Shown: positions 31,918 to 44,545, counted from the stretch's first letter. The stretch: 64,000 nt of DNA from Dothistroma septosporum (GCA_002236755.2 NBZP02000013.1:310001-374000), one strand, 5' to 3'. Notes: generated by a model not told the origin, from the letters alone. Translations and numbers: made by a program.

Positions 31918-33911
31918 GATTTCGTTCAGGATTGTTTGTGGTTAGCGATGATCGATGAAGGGGCGACAGTCTAACACAATGCTGGACACCATCCGGCTAT
32001 GCGCGCAAGGAGCCAGCCAAGCCAAGCTCACGCGTTGCTTTTCCGATCAGCCTGAGAATGAACATGCTTTCCTGCTCCAGGAACGGGCTCTAGCTGCGAC
32101 GAATAGGCCGGTGGTCGCGCCACGGTGTGGACACGACGCCTGTCTTGTATGCAGATCTCCACCCACAGGTTTTCCCTTTAATTCCAGAGACCCAGCGGTA
32201 TCACCGACATGGCCATGATACCAGCGCTATGGAGACTGAAGATGTGCTGGAACCGGAAGTCATGCCCCTCGGTATGCCCCTGGCAGGCGAAGTGGACCAA
32301 TGCTCTCACCCGTCGGTGCAACAGCTTCATTACAGCCTGTTGATAGCAATATTGGAGGCCGACGAAGCCTTGATCTGCACCCATGAGCAGTCCAGACATA
32401 GTAGTCCAGACATTATCCCGCATCCGTCATTCGTAGGTCGCAGGAGTGACTCAACTCGGGCTATGCAGCCTTGGGTGGCTCACCACCGCAGCTGGGTAGC
32501 CCCATCGCCTTCAAACGCTGTGCAGGGCGTTTGCTGACGGGACCGAGGTGTGGAGGCGTGCCTCTCGTGCAGACATACTTTCTGCTTTGAGAACGCCTCG
32601 TGCATCGTTCTGAGCACGTGCCGACATCGTGAGCCATCTCCTTGGTGCGTATGGATCCGATCGCATGGCCTAGCGTTTGTGGGTACAGTCGCGGAGCTGG
32701 ATGATGCTTTACATCAAGACATGTCACCCGCACTCACGCAGATTCGTCCCCGAGAAGGAGGCTGTTCCACAACAGCATAGTAGACCGTGGATATCGCTGA
32801 TTGTCTGAGTCGCTTAACATAGGCTGGAATCCCGGATAGGTCCCCTTGGCCAAGGCTAAACGCCAGGATGAAATGACACTTCCGTTGGCTAATGGATGCC
32901 TTCTACCTAAGCCGACCCTTCCATATATCGACAGGACAAGTCGGCTAGGACTGGCCGGTGCGGGGAGCCTGGAACTGACTGTGAGCACAGACTACTTCGC
33001 AAACTGTTCATGTCCAAGACATACCTCAGAGCGAGACACGCAACCATCCGCCTGCTCAGCGCGCCGTCATGAGAACGAGAGCGACGACTTCGTCCAACAC
33101 GGCGGACCTACATGTCGTCTCTGCCAGGTCAAATCAGGCCCAGCGATTAATAGTTCGCCCAATCGATGTCCTCCTCTTCACTTCCACGTTTCGCGGTTCC
33201 GCAATTTCCTGACATCATGAAGGCATCCGGAAGTCAGCGCCCTTCGCCAACCCTTGGTAACTTCGTGGAAATTCCGAGGAGCGGTATTGTAGTAGCGACT
33301 GAGGGTGTTTCCAGGCTTGGTCACGCAGCCAACCACACAGTCCGGTAAACGAATTTGCAGCTTCGTTGTTGAGACCAGAAGAAATCGATCTTGATCTCAA
33401 TCTATTATACCGATACCGCTTTCACTTGCCCGCTGGATCTCAAGATCCATGACCAAGCCCCTCGATCCCATCGCACCCATGGCGAGATCTTGTCCTCCAG
33501 AGTCCCCTGTCTCAACAATACCCCATTCGTTGCGGGCAGGACTGCGAGAAAACATACAAATTTAACTCCGTCACGATTTGACCGCCGTCGACGTGGTGAT
33601 CTAGATTTCAGAAGCTGCTCGAGGGGTGCATACCTACGAAATGACGGCCTGGAAAATAGAAGTCTGCCGAGGTGTAGTAATTCTCAGCCGTCTAGTCTCT
33701 AATCCATCTCGCGATATATATTGGACCAGACAGCGGCAGGATCTGTTCAGCGCCATGCCTTCGGGGGGCTGTCGACGGTCAGGTCGTAGTTAAGGACATG
33801 ATTCCAAGCACGATTGTAACATTTGAACATCGCATTGCATTGCAGACCTGTCTTTGGTCGCTTTGGCGGCCCCTGAACTCCATAATATGTACAAAGCTCT
33901 TTCACCGGGTT
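31918..33911. other. Two-kilobase stretch without a recognised gene
   Basis: Frames of up to 136 codons occur on both strands; none has a domain, signal peptide or clear splice structure. The right end is the 3' flank of NDUFA13. Confidence 0.5.
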
Positions 33912-34375
33912 CTACTTCGTCACGTTCGCTGGTGTCACAGCGTATGTCGGTCGGACGAAACTGTAAGATGTCAGTATACCTCCGTATACTTCGTCGCTTC
34001 GTTTTGACGTACACATCCTTGTTGTATACCGGGGCAGCCTTCCCGAGCAACTCTTCCTCCATCTTCTGCTGCGCGAAGTGTCTCCGTACCGCGTCCCGGT
34101 CCTCCTCGGCCTGTAGAAGTGGGATAAGGTGAATGCGTGACCACATCTTTTCGCGTGCGAGTTCACTGTACCATGAATCAGTGACCGGTTCTGTGGATTG
34201 TTGTAGCGCCGCCATACTTGTGCTCCCTAATTCCCTGGCCAACCCTGTAGAAACCGTATGTCATCACTCCCGCGACAGCCGCAAGATACCAGGCGGGCCT
34301 GAAGCCACGGACTGGCAGATTTCGGCGGTATTGCACTGGCTCGTAGCCACCCGTAGGCGGCATGTCCTGAGGCAT
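33912..34375 (-). CDS. NDUFA13: NADH:ubiquinone oxidoreductase subunit NDUFA13 (GRIM-19 type)
   Basis: Three exons, 34375-34218, 34165-34013 and 33960-33912, with two 52-nt introns, give 119 residues, the expected size. Exon 1 carries MPQDMPPTGGYEPVQYRRNLP and the single membrane helix around 27-45 (WYLAAVAGVMTYGFYRVG). Exon 2 has NELAREKMWSRIHLIPLLQAE, the conserved matrix-facing helix. Exon 3 contributes FVRPTYAVTPANVTK. The subunit sits at the base of the complex I membrane arm and is needed for assembly. It is divergent from NOP56 with 281 bases between start codons. Without splicing, each exon looks like a fragment. Confidence 0.95.
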
Positions 34376-34656
34376 GGCGGCGGTCTTGATCGGGCTGGTG
34401 GTGTGTGGTATGTGGTGTATGGTTTGGATCGATCTCGATACTCATGTCCAATGGCAGCAGTGAGGTTGGTACAGTAGCAGTGACCTATCGGGTGATTCCG
34501 CTAGCGCGAAATCGAGCTCGAGCTTTTTTGCATCTGCGAATTTGTTGCAGTTCCAACTTGAGACCAGAAGCGGCGGAGCATGCGGAGGAAATAGCACGAC
34601 ACTCATTCTCGACTGAACGAACGAATACTTATCGTCGGCATCTCCAATATCTCACC
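34376..34656. promoter_or_regulatory. Bidirectional promoter between NDUFA13 and NOP56
   Basis: Only 281 bases separate the two start codons. A CCAAT box is at 34448-34452 on the plus strand, in the middle of the interval. A G/T-rich run (GGTGGTGTGTGGTATGTGG region) lies on the NDUFA13 side. Joint regulation is inferred from layout. Confidence 0.7.
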
Positions 34657-36365
34657 ATGTCGGTCGACTACCTCCTCCACGAGTCGTCGGTGGGCTACGC
34701 CATCTTTAAGGTCAAGCTCCAGTCCGATGAAGTCGGCGCACGCACAAAAGAAGTGCAAGAGGCGCAGACGGATCTCGCCAAGTTTGGCAAGATGATCGAT
34801 CTTGTGTCGTTCGCGCCCTTCCAGGGAGCGAGTCAAGCTCTCGAGAACGCCAACGATGTGTCGGAAGGTATCATGAGCGACTACCTCAAGACCGTCCTCG
34901 AAGCGAATCTCCCCAAGGCCGGCAAGAAGAACAAGATAACGCTGGCGGTGGGCGACAAGAACTTGGCAGGTAGCATCAAGGCGGGCTTCACGGGGCTGGA
35001 GTGCGAGACACCGGATACCAGCGAACTAGCTGCAGACCTCCTCCGTGGACTGCGACTGCACGCTGAGAAGCTCCTCAAGCAACTACAGACTGGCGATATA
35101 TCTCGCGCACAGCTTGGTTTGGGACATGCATACTCACGAGCCAAGGTCAAGTTCAGTGTGCAGAAGAACGACAACCACATCATCCAGGCCATTGCGACGA
35201 TTGATCACCTCGACAAGGCCGTCAACACCTTTTCGATGAGAGTAAGAGAGTGGTACGGATGGCACTTTCCGGAGCTGGTCAGGATTGTCAGCGAGAACCA
35301 CAAGTATGCAAAGTGTGCACTGTTCATCGGGGACAAGAAGACTCTTTCAGAGGACAGTCTTCACGATCTGGCTGCCATTGTGGATGACGACGAGAGTGTT
35401 GCAAGAGCTATTATCGAGGCCGCGCGAGTGTCCATGGGTCAGGACATCTCCGAAACCGACATGGAGAACGTCATGCTCTTTGCGAAGCGCACAGCAGATC
35501 TCACCGCATATCGAAAGTCACTCGGCAACTACCTCGTCGCCAAGATGGGCGTCGTCGCTCCCAACCTGGCAGCTCTGATCGGCGAGACTGTCGGAGCTCG
35601 TCTCATCTCCCACGCCGGATCCCTCACCAACCTTGCGAAATACCCAGCTTCGACTGTGCAGATTCTTGGTGCTGAGAAGGCTCTCTTCCGTGCTCTTAAG
35701 ACGAAGGGCAACACTCCCAAGTATGGTCTCATCTACCACTCGTCGTTCATCGGCCGCGCTGGTATGAAGAACAAGGGCAGAATATCACGCTTCCTCGCCA
35801 ACAAGACTTCGATTGCTTCCCGCATCGACAATTTCAGCATGCAGCCGACTCGCAAGTTTGGGGAGGCTCTCAAGGGCCAGGTTGAGGAGCGGTTACGCTT
35901 CTACGCAGAGGGAATCAATCCAACGAAGAATGCGGACGCGATGGTAGGAAGTTGCATTGATTTTGAGCTCACACTGTACTAAATTCTTCGCAGAAAGCCG
36001 CAATGGACGCCACACTCGCTGACATGGATATTGATGACCCGACCGACGCCGGCGCCGAGGACGCACTTTCAGCACCCGGCGTGACCGCCCAAGCGACCGA
36101 GCAAAAGCAGCGCAAAGAGAAGAAGTCCAAGGCAGAAGACGTCGAGATGGAGGATGCACCCACAATTGACGACAAGGCCGCGCGGAAAGCCGCGAAGAAG
36201 GCCAAGAAGCTACAAGAAGAGGCCAAGGCGGACGTGGATGAGGAAGCTGTCGAGAAGAAGCTCAAGAAGGAAAAGAAGGAGAAGCGCAAGAGCGGGACGC
36301 TCGCGGCAGGAGAGGTGCCGGACGAGCAGATCAAGAAGAAGAAGAAGAAGAGCAAATCAGAGTGA
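34657..36365 (+). CDS. NOP56: Box C/D snoRNP core protein Nop56
   Basis: Two exons, 34657-35943 and 35994-36365, with a 50-nt intron (GTAGGA, GTACTAAAT branch, CAG), give 552 residues. The NOP5NT domain opens with SVDYLLHESSVGYAIFKV; the NOSIC/Nop region contains LGLGHAYSRAKVKFSVQKNDN, MRVREWYGWHFPEL, GARLISHAGSLTNLAKYPAST and GRISRFLANK. The tail is acidic then Lys-rich, ending in KKKKKKSKSE, typical of Nop56/Nop58. Details such as KTKGNTPKYGLIYHSSFIGRAG favour Nop56 over Nop58. It guides rRNA 2'-O-methylation with fibrillarin in the nucleolus. The frame is open upstream of the ATG, but translation there is not supported. Confidence 0.96.
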
Positions 36366-37961
36366 ACTCTGGCTTGTCATGTATATTCTGCTTTGATGGA
36401 GTTGTGGTGGAGGTGTTCGCGGCGTGCAGCGGCGTTGAATCCCCTGTCGGTGTGGGCGATGGCATTGTTTGAGCGCACGTCGTGTATTGATCGATCTGTA
36501 TACTGCACGAATGAAATCTTCACGCCATCAGGCCCTTTCAAGATGCCGACGGAGGAAGTTCTCTTGAACATCGATGGTGCATCAGCAACAACTTGGTGCC
36601 ACGGGGAGACAGTTTCGCCGCCATGGCGCTGCATGTCCCAGCACGGGCCCTTGAGCAGGCACTCTTATACAGTGCAAATTCGTGCAATCCCCGAGCTCTC
36701 CAGGCATTCTGCCACAGAATACAGTTGAAAGCTTGCAAACCACAACCCGGACGACTTTTCATGGCAATTTGTCGCACCACGCTCCCAAGTCAGATCACGA
36801 CCAACGACACCTACCACCTCAGCCTGATGAGCATAATGAAGAGATCGGAGTCGGCCTTCGGACCATGGCATATTCCAACGATGCATCCACTGTCAATTGG
36901 CACAAACCTTTTGGAGACTTGACCTACCGCCAGCAGAATACACAAGAGGCTTTAATGCAGGCAATTTACAAGGTTTGGGGTGTTGATACTCGAACGCTGT
37001 TACCACTCAAGCACCGACCTCTTCACTTGCCGACGGCACACTTCGATCAGAGTCCGCCCTTCCTTCGCCAACCTACGCGCCTTGCAGAAAAGACAGTCAA
37101 TGATCTGGATCTGGCACATCAATACCTCGAAACTGCCGCATTGGCTGCCCGCCCGCAAGGGTAGGAACGGCAAGCTTTGCAGCAATGACATAGCGTTGGC
37201 GTGGATCGCTTGTGTCAGAGTTGCTGCTGGCAGAAACGGCAAGCGGAGTCAGAGCAAGAAGGAAGGCTTGGACAGGAGACAGATGACAAGGTTCCTGAGT
37301 GTATTGCAAGTCCACTGGCGCCATATAACTCAGCACGAATGGGTCCCAACTTCCCTTCGCTCTTCGGAAATCCCTGCGAAATCCTTCGATTGGAGCGACA
37401 GCCTTCTTGGTGTCGTAATCAAGATGTCCGTAGCACATACCTCAACATGCCCCTCGCCCACGCCCACTTCATCAAGGTCGCAGCCTTTCTCCCGCCACAG
37501 AATAGACGACAAGCTCGCTTCCGAGGACATTGTATCCGCCGTCAAGAATAGACACGAGGAGTAATTCGCGGAGTAGGCTAGACTTGTGCGGCTATATGAG
37601 GAGGAAGATCATGAGGTCCCGAAGTCTGGCCGCCAAAGTCCATCACGAATCGAGACCAACGCTGATATCTTCGATGATTTCGCAATCCAGGTCGCTCTTC
37701 AGCACCGTCGGCGTGGATATGCCGCAATGGATCCCGACTACTTCAAGAGGATGCTGAGTTGACGGCTCTATCAAGCCTGTCCTGGGTCATGAAGTCATCG
37801 AGGTCCCCTACCGGCGCGGCAGCCAAGTGACGGGTGTGTGCTTCGAGAGCGGAAGAATGTTGAGAATTCCGAAGGTGTGGCGATGGAGTAGGGATGGCAA
37901 CTGAATAGTCCGCTGTGCATAGAGTATGCCCCCGCTGCATTGGGCATTTCCCTCGCGCTCC
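36366..37961. other. Stretch without a recognised gene
   Basis: A minus-strand frame at 37097-37438 starts with ATG and has a hydrophobic core (LSPVQAFLLALTPLAVSAS) followed by an alanine/proline-rich end. It could be a small secreted or relic protein, but opposite-strand frames are equally long, so no CDS is called. Confidence 0.4.
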
Positions 37962-39156
37962 TCAAGGAACATGGCTTACTATACCATCTTCGTTAAACAA
38001 CGTATCACTGTCCGATCGTGCAGACTTTGAAACCCCTGGCCGTTGTGGTGCCGTAGAAAGCGCCGTTTGACTTGCGCTCCATTCACCTCTCTTGCGATCG
38101 ATTCCAGCTGCATGCGGATTCTGCATCTCCACCCAAGTCATCCTCTCGACCGGGTCACTCGTCGGCGCCCTTCGCTGGCTCAGCCTACTCCTCAGCCTGG
38201 CACTCAGCGTCCGACACGATTCTCCCCAAGCAACAAACACCGGCCTTATTGCCGGCAAGGATCCAAAGATGATAATGAACCATGTCTGCGTCATGACCCA
38301 TGTAAGGACCGTCCCATATCCACCCGTATACGACACGCCCTCCACATACACCACCAGACATATGCCCGCCGCCCCGGCCACAACTCCACCCGCCATAATG
38401 AAACAAATCCCAATCTTCAAACTCAATTTCATCTGCTGCAGAGGACCGACTATCAGAACAGCCGGATAAATTGCCAGCACAAAATCCGTGAACGCTCCGA
38501 ACGAGCCCGAGAAGTAGCCATACTTGATCTCAATCTTATCCAATGGACATGACCCAGGTAAGGAGATATCCCAGAGTTTGCGCGGAGGATCGCACTGCAG
38601 CAGTGTGATGAAGACTTGACAGGTGGAGATACAGAACTGGAGGCCGCCAAGGACGAACAGGAGGTGTCGGGCCTTTGGGGAAACGGTTCCTTGAAGGGCG
38701 GCGAGGAAGGCGATGACGCTGAAGCGGCCGAGGGCCATAGAGAAGATGGCGCACATTTGGCCAATGCTGCGATACATTAGCATCGAAATATTGAACTTGA
38801 TGTCGCTGACTCACATGCTCCAATATAGCACGTGCGATAATTGCTTCAATGGATCCTCAATGGCCCCAGTGGAGTACCTGTAGCTCACCGTCACGAAAGC
38901 TTGTGCGCATACTGCTAGAGCCTGGAATTGTCATATCAGCATATCTTCAAGCAAGTCATCACAAGCCTTTGAAACTACTCACATACGCCAACGCAATCAA
39001 GATATAATCGCATCTGAACCCCAACAACGACGGCATTCCCTCTCTTGCTTTCGCTGCATTGAAGCTTCGCAATCCGAACAGAACTGATCCAAGCACGGTC
39101 CATACCCAGGTGATCCAGATCAACTCCACGCCCTCGTCGCCGTAGAGAATCGCCAT
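37962..39156 (-). CDS. Rhodopsin-domain integral membrane protein (PTH11-like)
   Basis: Three exons, 39156-38983, 38921-38815 and 38766-37962, with introns of 61 and 48 nt, give 361 residues. Seven hydrophobic helices are visible. The order is WITWVWTVLGSVLFGLRSF, YILIALAYALAVCAQAFVTVSY, then IGQMCAIFSMALGRFSVIAFLA, then a Cys-bearing loop with LLQCDPPRKLWD, later FGAFTDFVLAIYPAVLIV, and a long polar tail. This is the fungal rhodopsin-like membrane domain (PF20684 type). It lacks a CFEM domain. PTH11 relatives sense host surfaces, but most members have no assigned ligand. Confidence 0.88.
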
Positions 39157-40058
39157 CTTGAGCTTCGAGAGTCAGCGAGACTTGAGACTCTCACCACCGC
39201 GTCGGAGACCCCAAACGTCAGCGTCGAGCATGAACAAGAATCTCAATGCTTATCTCGACCTATTATTGCATCCAACAAAAGCGCGAGCTGATATATGACG
39301 ACAGCGATACCCACGCACCCGCCCATCAGGCGGGTGCCGGAACACTGTACTGGGATCAACCCTCGAGTAGGGTTTCAGGATGTTCTCGTACGTAGTACAC
39401 GATTACAACACGCCAAGGGACTCGCCAAGTTCCGTTCCAACGGCGGTGGTTGTCTGCCGGACCTGCATCGAGGTGAATTTATCCTGTCCGGTGTGTCGAT
39501 GGTCTTGCTGATGACATTGCTGCCGCCGACCAGTCCCATCAGTCAATGCATCGGCACCTCCGTCATGAAGCTCATCGACACTTTCGGCGGGCACAACATG
39601 CGGCGTTGTTCGGTCTGATAGAGTTCTTCAGAACAGCTGTTCGACGCTTAGTTGGACGAAAGTTTTTGGTTCGTGAGAAGGTTGACCTGACAGCAGTTGT
39701 GCCGTGAAAGCTTGGATGACGGGCTGGTTGCAAGATTGAACCGAGTCATGCCAAGGCTCCATCCTTGACATCCTACCAATCAACGCTAGTTTCAGCTTGA
39801 TATCTGGCCTTGGCTATGTCTGTGAGCCTGCAGCGGATGGAACTTAACGTGCTTCATGACTTCGTGCAGGGTATTCGGTTGCTTGAACAAAAGACCCTGG
39901 TTCAATTCAGGTTGTGACGAAATTATTCCTACAAGAGCAGCACGAACGCACCCCCTACTCAGAAGTAGTATGCCAGACCTGTGATCAAGTCACCGGTAGG
40001 GCGCGGCTTCAGTCACATAACAGAAAGGTCACAGCGAGAACATACTCTATTGCAGCAT
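39157..40058. other. Intergenic region, nothing recognised
   Basis: Promoter side of the rhodopsin-domain gene and 3' flank of the dioxygenase. No coding content recognised. Confidence 0.55.
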
Positions 40059-41402
40059 CTACTCAGCATCTATCGGTGCCCTTGGTGGAGTGTCATTGAC
40101 CTGCACACCACCTCTCTTCTTATGCCTGGAATCAGCAAATGGCAATTTCCAACCACCTTCATCCTCTGGGGTCGCAAGCCACAGCCTATAAACAATAAAT
40201 TAGCCACGTCCAAATCCCCCTCTAGAAGGGTGCCCTACCTCATGAGGTGCCGTCTCGGATGCGGCGCCGGGTAATCCTTGTACGCTGTCCTGGAATGCAG
40301 AACATGAGCATTGCTCAAGAATTGTATATCACCAATGTCCAAGATCATATGCAGCGCTAATCGCATACAAGTGTCCTCGAGAACCTGCGCAGCTTCCTGT
40401 TGCTTGTCTGAGAGTGGCGGGATGGCACCCGCATCGGAGAAACGCTTCAGCGACTTGACGTAGTAGGGATCCCATTTCGTGTACACTCTACCATCTGGAC
40501 CTGTCTCCTTGTAGAAGACCGGCTGGCGGGTGTATGGTTCTTGCCCCGCCGAGACCTCTCCTTTGCGGTCAAAGTACCAGATTGGTTGTGTAAGAGTCTC
40601 GACTACATCTGGGCGCTCTTTCTGGAGGGTGTTGAAGACGTGATGGTCAGAGACGATATCTGACTCTCCACCTTCGAGAGACTTGGCGATACAGAGGAGT
40701 CCGACGATATCGCAGTCGTCGGCGTGGAAGAATTGGCGGGCAGTCGTGCGGTAGATGCGGACTTTGTCGATCTGTGTCGGGTCGGCTCCGGTGTCCTGGA
40801 AGCATATTAGTATCCTTGCTGACGCCCAATTGTGTCTTCTGCCTCACCTTGACATGACCCAGAACGTGGCCAAGACCATTCTGCGAAACGAAGTATCCCA
40901 AGTAAGTGCCCAAGCCCATGTATGCCACAGCGCTTTTGTGGTTGCCCCATTCTTGCACCGGAAAGCCCTTGAACAGAATGAAACCCTTGCCGTTGAGAAT
41001 TTCCTTGCGCATAGGCTCGAGGAAGCCGGCCATGGTTGGAAGCGGGAACTTCTCCTGCTAGAATTTAGATCCTGCTTCATCTGCAAACATAGCTTATCCT
41101 ACCTTCGTGATCCCGGTCATCGGCGTCCCAGAAGCGAGAAAGTCGTCGGCGGCTTTGCCAACCTCTTTCACCTCGTCTTCATTGAAGCGATGAACCCATC
41201 GCTCCGGGTTGTTCTCATAATCTTCCTTCCTCCAGACAGTTGGCCCTGTAATCTCCTTTGGAAACTGATCGTATGGCACAAGTTGCTCGTACGTCGGTGG
41301 GCATTGTCCACTCGTCTTGATCCCGTCTGGGAAGACTGCCTTCGAAGGCTGATCATATCGAAACACGGGCGGCTCAGCAGGCGCCTGTGTCAGGGTTGCC
41401 AT
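40059..41402 (-). CDS. TauD/TfdA-family Fe(II)/2-oxoglutarate dioxygenase
   Basis: Four exons, 41402-41103, 41054-40848, 40795-40239 and 40185-40059, with introns of 48, 52 and 53 nt; 396 residues. The iron-binding facial triad starts with H193-A-D195 in QFFHADDCD; the distal His is in HVLHSRTAYKDYP, followed by the 2-oxoglutarate-binding Arg in HPRRHLMRLWL, which spans the last intron. GFILFKGFPVQEW and SDHHVFNTLQ are other family segments. Members hydroxylate taurine, alkyl sulfates or similar small molecules in sulfur and carbon scavenging. Substrate not resolved. Reading without splicing gives truncated fragments. Confidence 0.92.
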
Positions 41403-42515
41403 GATTGTATAATGAACGTCTATGGTTGATTTTCGATATATCACCAGGAAGCTGCCCAATATGATGCCTTGACCGATGTTCCTCAGCAGTCTCCAGTGTC
41501 GTGTATAACGGCAGGCCAAGGCTGTTGATAAGGATGGGGACCATCTTATCCAAGCAGTGCATGAGGTCTATATATTTTGCCGGGCAGTCGGCCGATCCTA
41601 GGGCAAGCTCTCGCCGAATTTACCACTTCTTGCGTAAGACTCGCCATCGTATGTAAGGTACCCAAGACTGTGGGCTCAGATACGGCGGCGAGGGGCAGGT
41701 TCAGAGGGTCACCTTGCTGATGGCGTGCTTGGAAGGAAGTATAGCGCACCAATCGCGAGGCGCAAATGGAATGTCGTGATGCATCCGGCTGCATTTCGAA
41801 GCGGGGATTGGTGAAGACAATGGCAGCATTGTTGGCCGATGATTGGAGTCCTCTCTTCGGTCTGTCGGGTTGATTATACTGTGCGAACTTCTATCAGGCT
41901 GCAGGATCAGAGGCCCTTCGTAATGCCACGAGACGCATCGTGTCACTGCCGAACACCATGGCAAGCCTCCTCATATGATTAGAAGGCGAAGAATGAGTGA
42001 AAGTGGGGGGGGGGGGGGGGGGCGGTTGGCCTCAAGAAACCAAGCGACGTTCCGAGCGGAAGCGGCAGAACGTTCAGGTCTCGGGCAAGGACCGACATGA
42101 TGACTGTTCATTCACATGGATATGCATTCGCGTGCTGATTCCAGGCATACTTCGCACGTGAAAGTATCGTGCTGCGGCCATCGTCATACCAGCACGTGGC
42201 CATTGCAATAGCCTGCCACCATAGCATCCGTTTTAGCTTCGATACAACAGACATACCATCCTTGAGAACACCTCACCGCATTCCTCCCGCCATGTCACTC
42301 GTCAAATGCCGGGCTGAGTCATTGCTGTTGGGCCTCGCGGCTGAGGCGCGCCGAGGCGCAGAGCTGAAGGTCGAGGCCGCCCATTTTATGCAGAGGCGCC
42401 TCGATAGGATCTGGCGACGGGGAACCGGAGCTTGACCAGCTATACTCTCTCAGCCACCAGACCACGAGAGGCGCGCTCTGTAAGACGTGATCCATGATAT
42501 ACCCGAACGACCCCA
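41403..42515. other. Intergenic region with a poly-G run
   Basis: Promoter side of the dioxygenase gene and upstream region of the next gene. It contains a 17-G run at 42006-42022. No coding content recognised. Confidence 0.55.
42006..42022. repeat. Homopolymer run of 17 G
   Basis: Seventeen consecutive G directly visible. Runs of this length are unusual in this window and prone to length errors in sequencing. Confidence 0.9.
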
Positions 42516-44519
42516 ATGAGCGTGTCAAGTGAAACACACGTCGGCGTTGCGGTAAGTACACGATCATACGAGCACTGTCACCCCACATGGCGAGACCTGG
42601 AGGCTGGAGTCATGACCCCAGCGGCTTGGAAGAGCGCCAGCGTCTACCCGGAATGAGTGAGACTTCGGGCGCGGATGTCGTGGCTGATGCAGCATGTTGT
42701 CGCATAGCAATGCCTCGATGCCATCACGCAAGCCTTCAACGACGGAGGCGCCATAATCGAGAAGATCAAGCGAAAGCGCGCCCAAAAACGAGCCCCGCCT
42801 CCACCCCGACTCCTCGAGGAATCGATAGACCAAGCGCCGCACGAGATCGAGAAAGAGAAGCAACGAGGATTCAATCGCTTCGGCAAGACGTTCGAAGAGG
42901 GCGATGCTATTGCGGTCATAGCGCTGCAGTCGATATGCATAAGACTTCAGAGCAGCCTGCTCGAGAAGCTGCGCAACGCAGCATTCGACGACGATTATGC
43001 CATAACAGACTTTACATACCTTGTCGATGCGGCAGACATAGGGCGAGATAAGACCATAGCCGCGTTGCACGAGTTGAAGCAGAGGCTGCTTGTCGCTCAA
43101 ACTCCAGGGCAAAGAAACGCCGATATCGAGCCTGTGAAGCAGCAATCGTTCAAGTCGACATCCCCGAACTCGAGTAAGTCGAACATCGTGACGCCGCCTG
43201 CAGATCCTGCGAAAAGAGACACCGTCCAAAAAACACTGCCATCCGAGCCCATGAGGACCCAAACGTACCAATCATTGCCTTCGCAAAACCAGCCCAGATC
43301 TATGGCACCTCCCAGACACCACAAAACGTGGAGCAGAGATTTCAGTCATGCTGCAGAATTACCCGGGGAGGACACCACCTCAGGAGCGGATGAACCAGCC
43401 CAGCAAGCACATCACCGAAAGCGAAGCTCTTTGCTGCACTTCCTGAAACATAATCGCACGCACAGCTCCGAAGTGAAAGACAACCGACAGGGGAGTGTCC
43501 TGCCAGCAGTGATTAGCGAGGAACCAGTCCGACAACTCTCGGCCTCTGGGCCAGCCAGTGCGCCCCCGCAGCAACCACCGCCACGAACCACAAGCCAAGA
43601 GCAAGTCTCACAGTCAGCCAAATTTCGTTATGAGGAGTGGGAGGACAATCCGGAAGAGATCTGGGGCAGCAAGCCAAGTCTGGAACGACGAGAGACTGCC
43701 GCTCTGGCGCCAGACCAGTCTCGCGACGGCTCCTCGGTGTACAGTGGGCATGGCGGACATGCGTTAGGCCCACCAATATCGCCGGTCGTGACCCATCGCT
43801 CGAACAGCAACCCTCACCACAGCACCGCGATCGTTACGCCGAACCCCGACAACGAGTTCCTAGGCTTCTGCAAAGGTGCGTGGAAGCTGCAGAACGGTGA
43901 TCGTAAAGGCGCCATGTCGAAAAAAAGCGAGGTCGATCCATGGTCAAGACATCCTTCAGCAAACGCTGCCCAGTTCCTGTCATGTCTGCAGCCGAAATGC
44001 GCTTTCCGTTCGTCCTTTGCGAACCAGAATGTAGACGTGATCTGGAACAAAGTCTTCAGCTTCGAGGTGAAAGGAATCAAGCTTCGCTGGCCGTTCCTCG
44101 CCAAATCGCATGTCCAGCAGAAGGTGGTCGTGAAGCATCAGTATAGCTTCAAATGCCTGTTCTGTGTATTCATCGGTGCGCAAAGTGGTGTGTATCATGG
44201 CATGGACTATTATCTGGAACACATTGTGAATGAGCATAGAGGCCGCCCGCTGGGCGATGTGGTGCTGTATAAGACTGGTTGCATCAATGACAGAATCGCT
44301 GATGACAAGGATGAGTTCGACGTCAACCTGTTTCCGATGGCCATGGATAACACTAAAGAACGGGCGAAATCCGAATACCTGTCTGACGACTTGATGGATC
44401 CGTGTTGGGCGAAGAGTGATGCCAACGACTCCATGTTTAGTGCCAATGAGCCATGGAACGAGGGTCTTTCGGACTTCAAGTATCGTGCTGACGAACGCTA
44501 TGGTGTGGAGTTGGAGTAG
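42516..44519 (+). CDS. Conserved fungal protein of unknown function with C-terminal Cys/His cluster
   Basis: Proposed two exons: 42516-42551 (MSVSSETHVGVA) and 42708-44519, separated by a 156-nt intron (GTAAGT...CATAG), giving 615 residues. The exon 2 frame is certain: QCLDAITQAFNDGGAIIEKIK, a charged helical region, FGKTFEEGDAIAVIALQSI, and DFTYLVDAADIGRDKTI. A long Pro/Ser/Gln-rich disordered middle follows. The C-terminal third is compact, with NEFLGFCKGAWKLQNGDRKGA, FLSCLQPKCAF and CLFCVFIGAQSG...HIVNEH, a possible zinc site (C-x2-C...H-x4-H). The tiny first exon and long intron are inferred from the phase-matching donor and acceptor. No function is known to me. Confidence 0.75.
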
Positions 44520-44545
44520 CCAAGTGAACAGAGTTGAAGGTTTAA

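Noticed and set aside
34405..34656. NOP56 extended upstream of ATG 34657
   Set aside because: NOP56 proteins start at the SVDYLLHES segment, and the extension would occupy the shared promoter.
36154..36396. Arg/Lys-rich frame over the NOP56 tail
   Set aside because: Alternate frame of the Lys-rich 3' end of NOP56.
37097..37438. Minus-strand frame with a hydrophobic segment, possible small secreted protein
   Set aside because: Hydrophobic part is internal, not N-terminal, and equal-length frames exist on the other strand.
39885..39930. TTCAATT flanked by CCTGG and CAGG, like a tRNA T-arm
   Set aside because: No acceptor, D-arm or anticodon stem fits around it.
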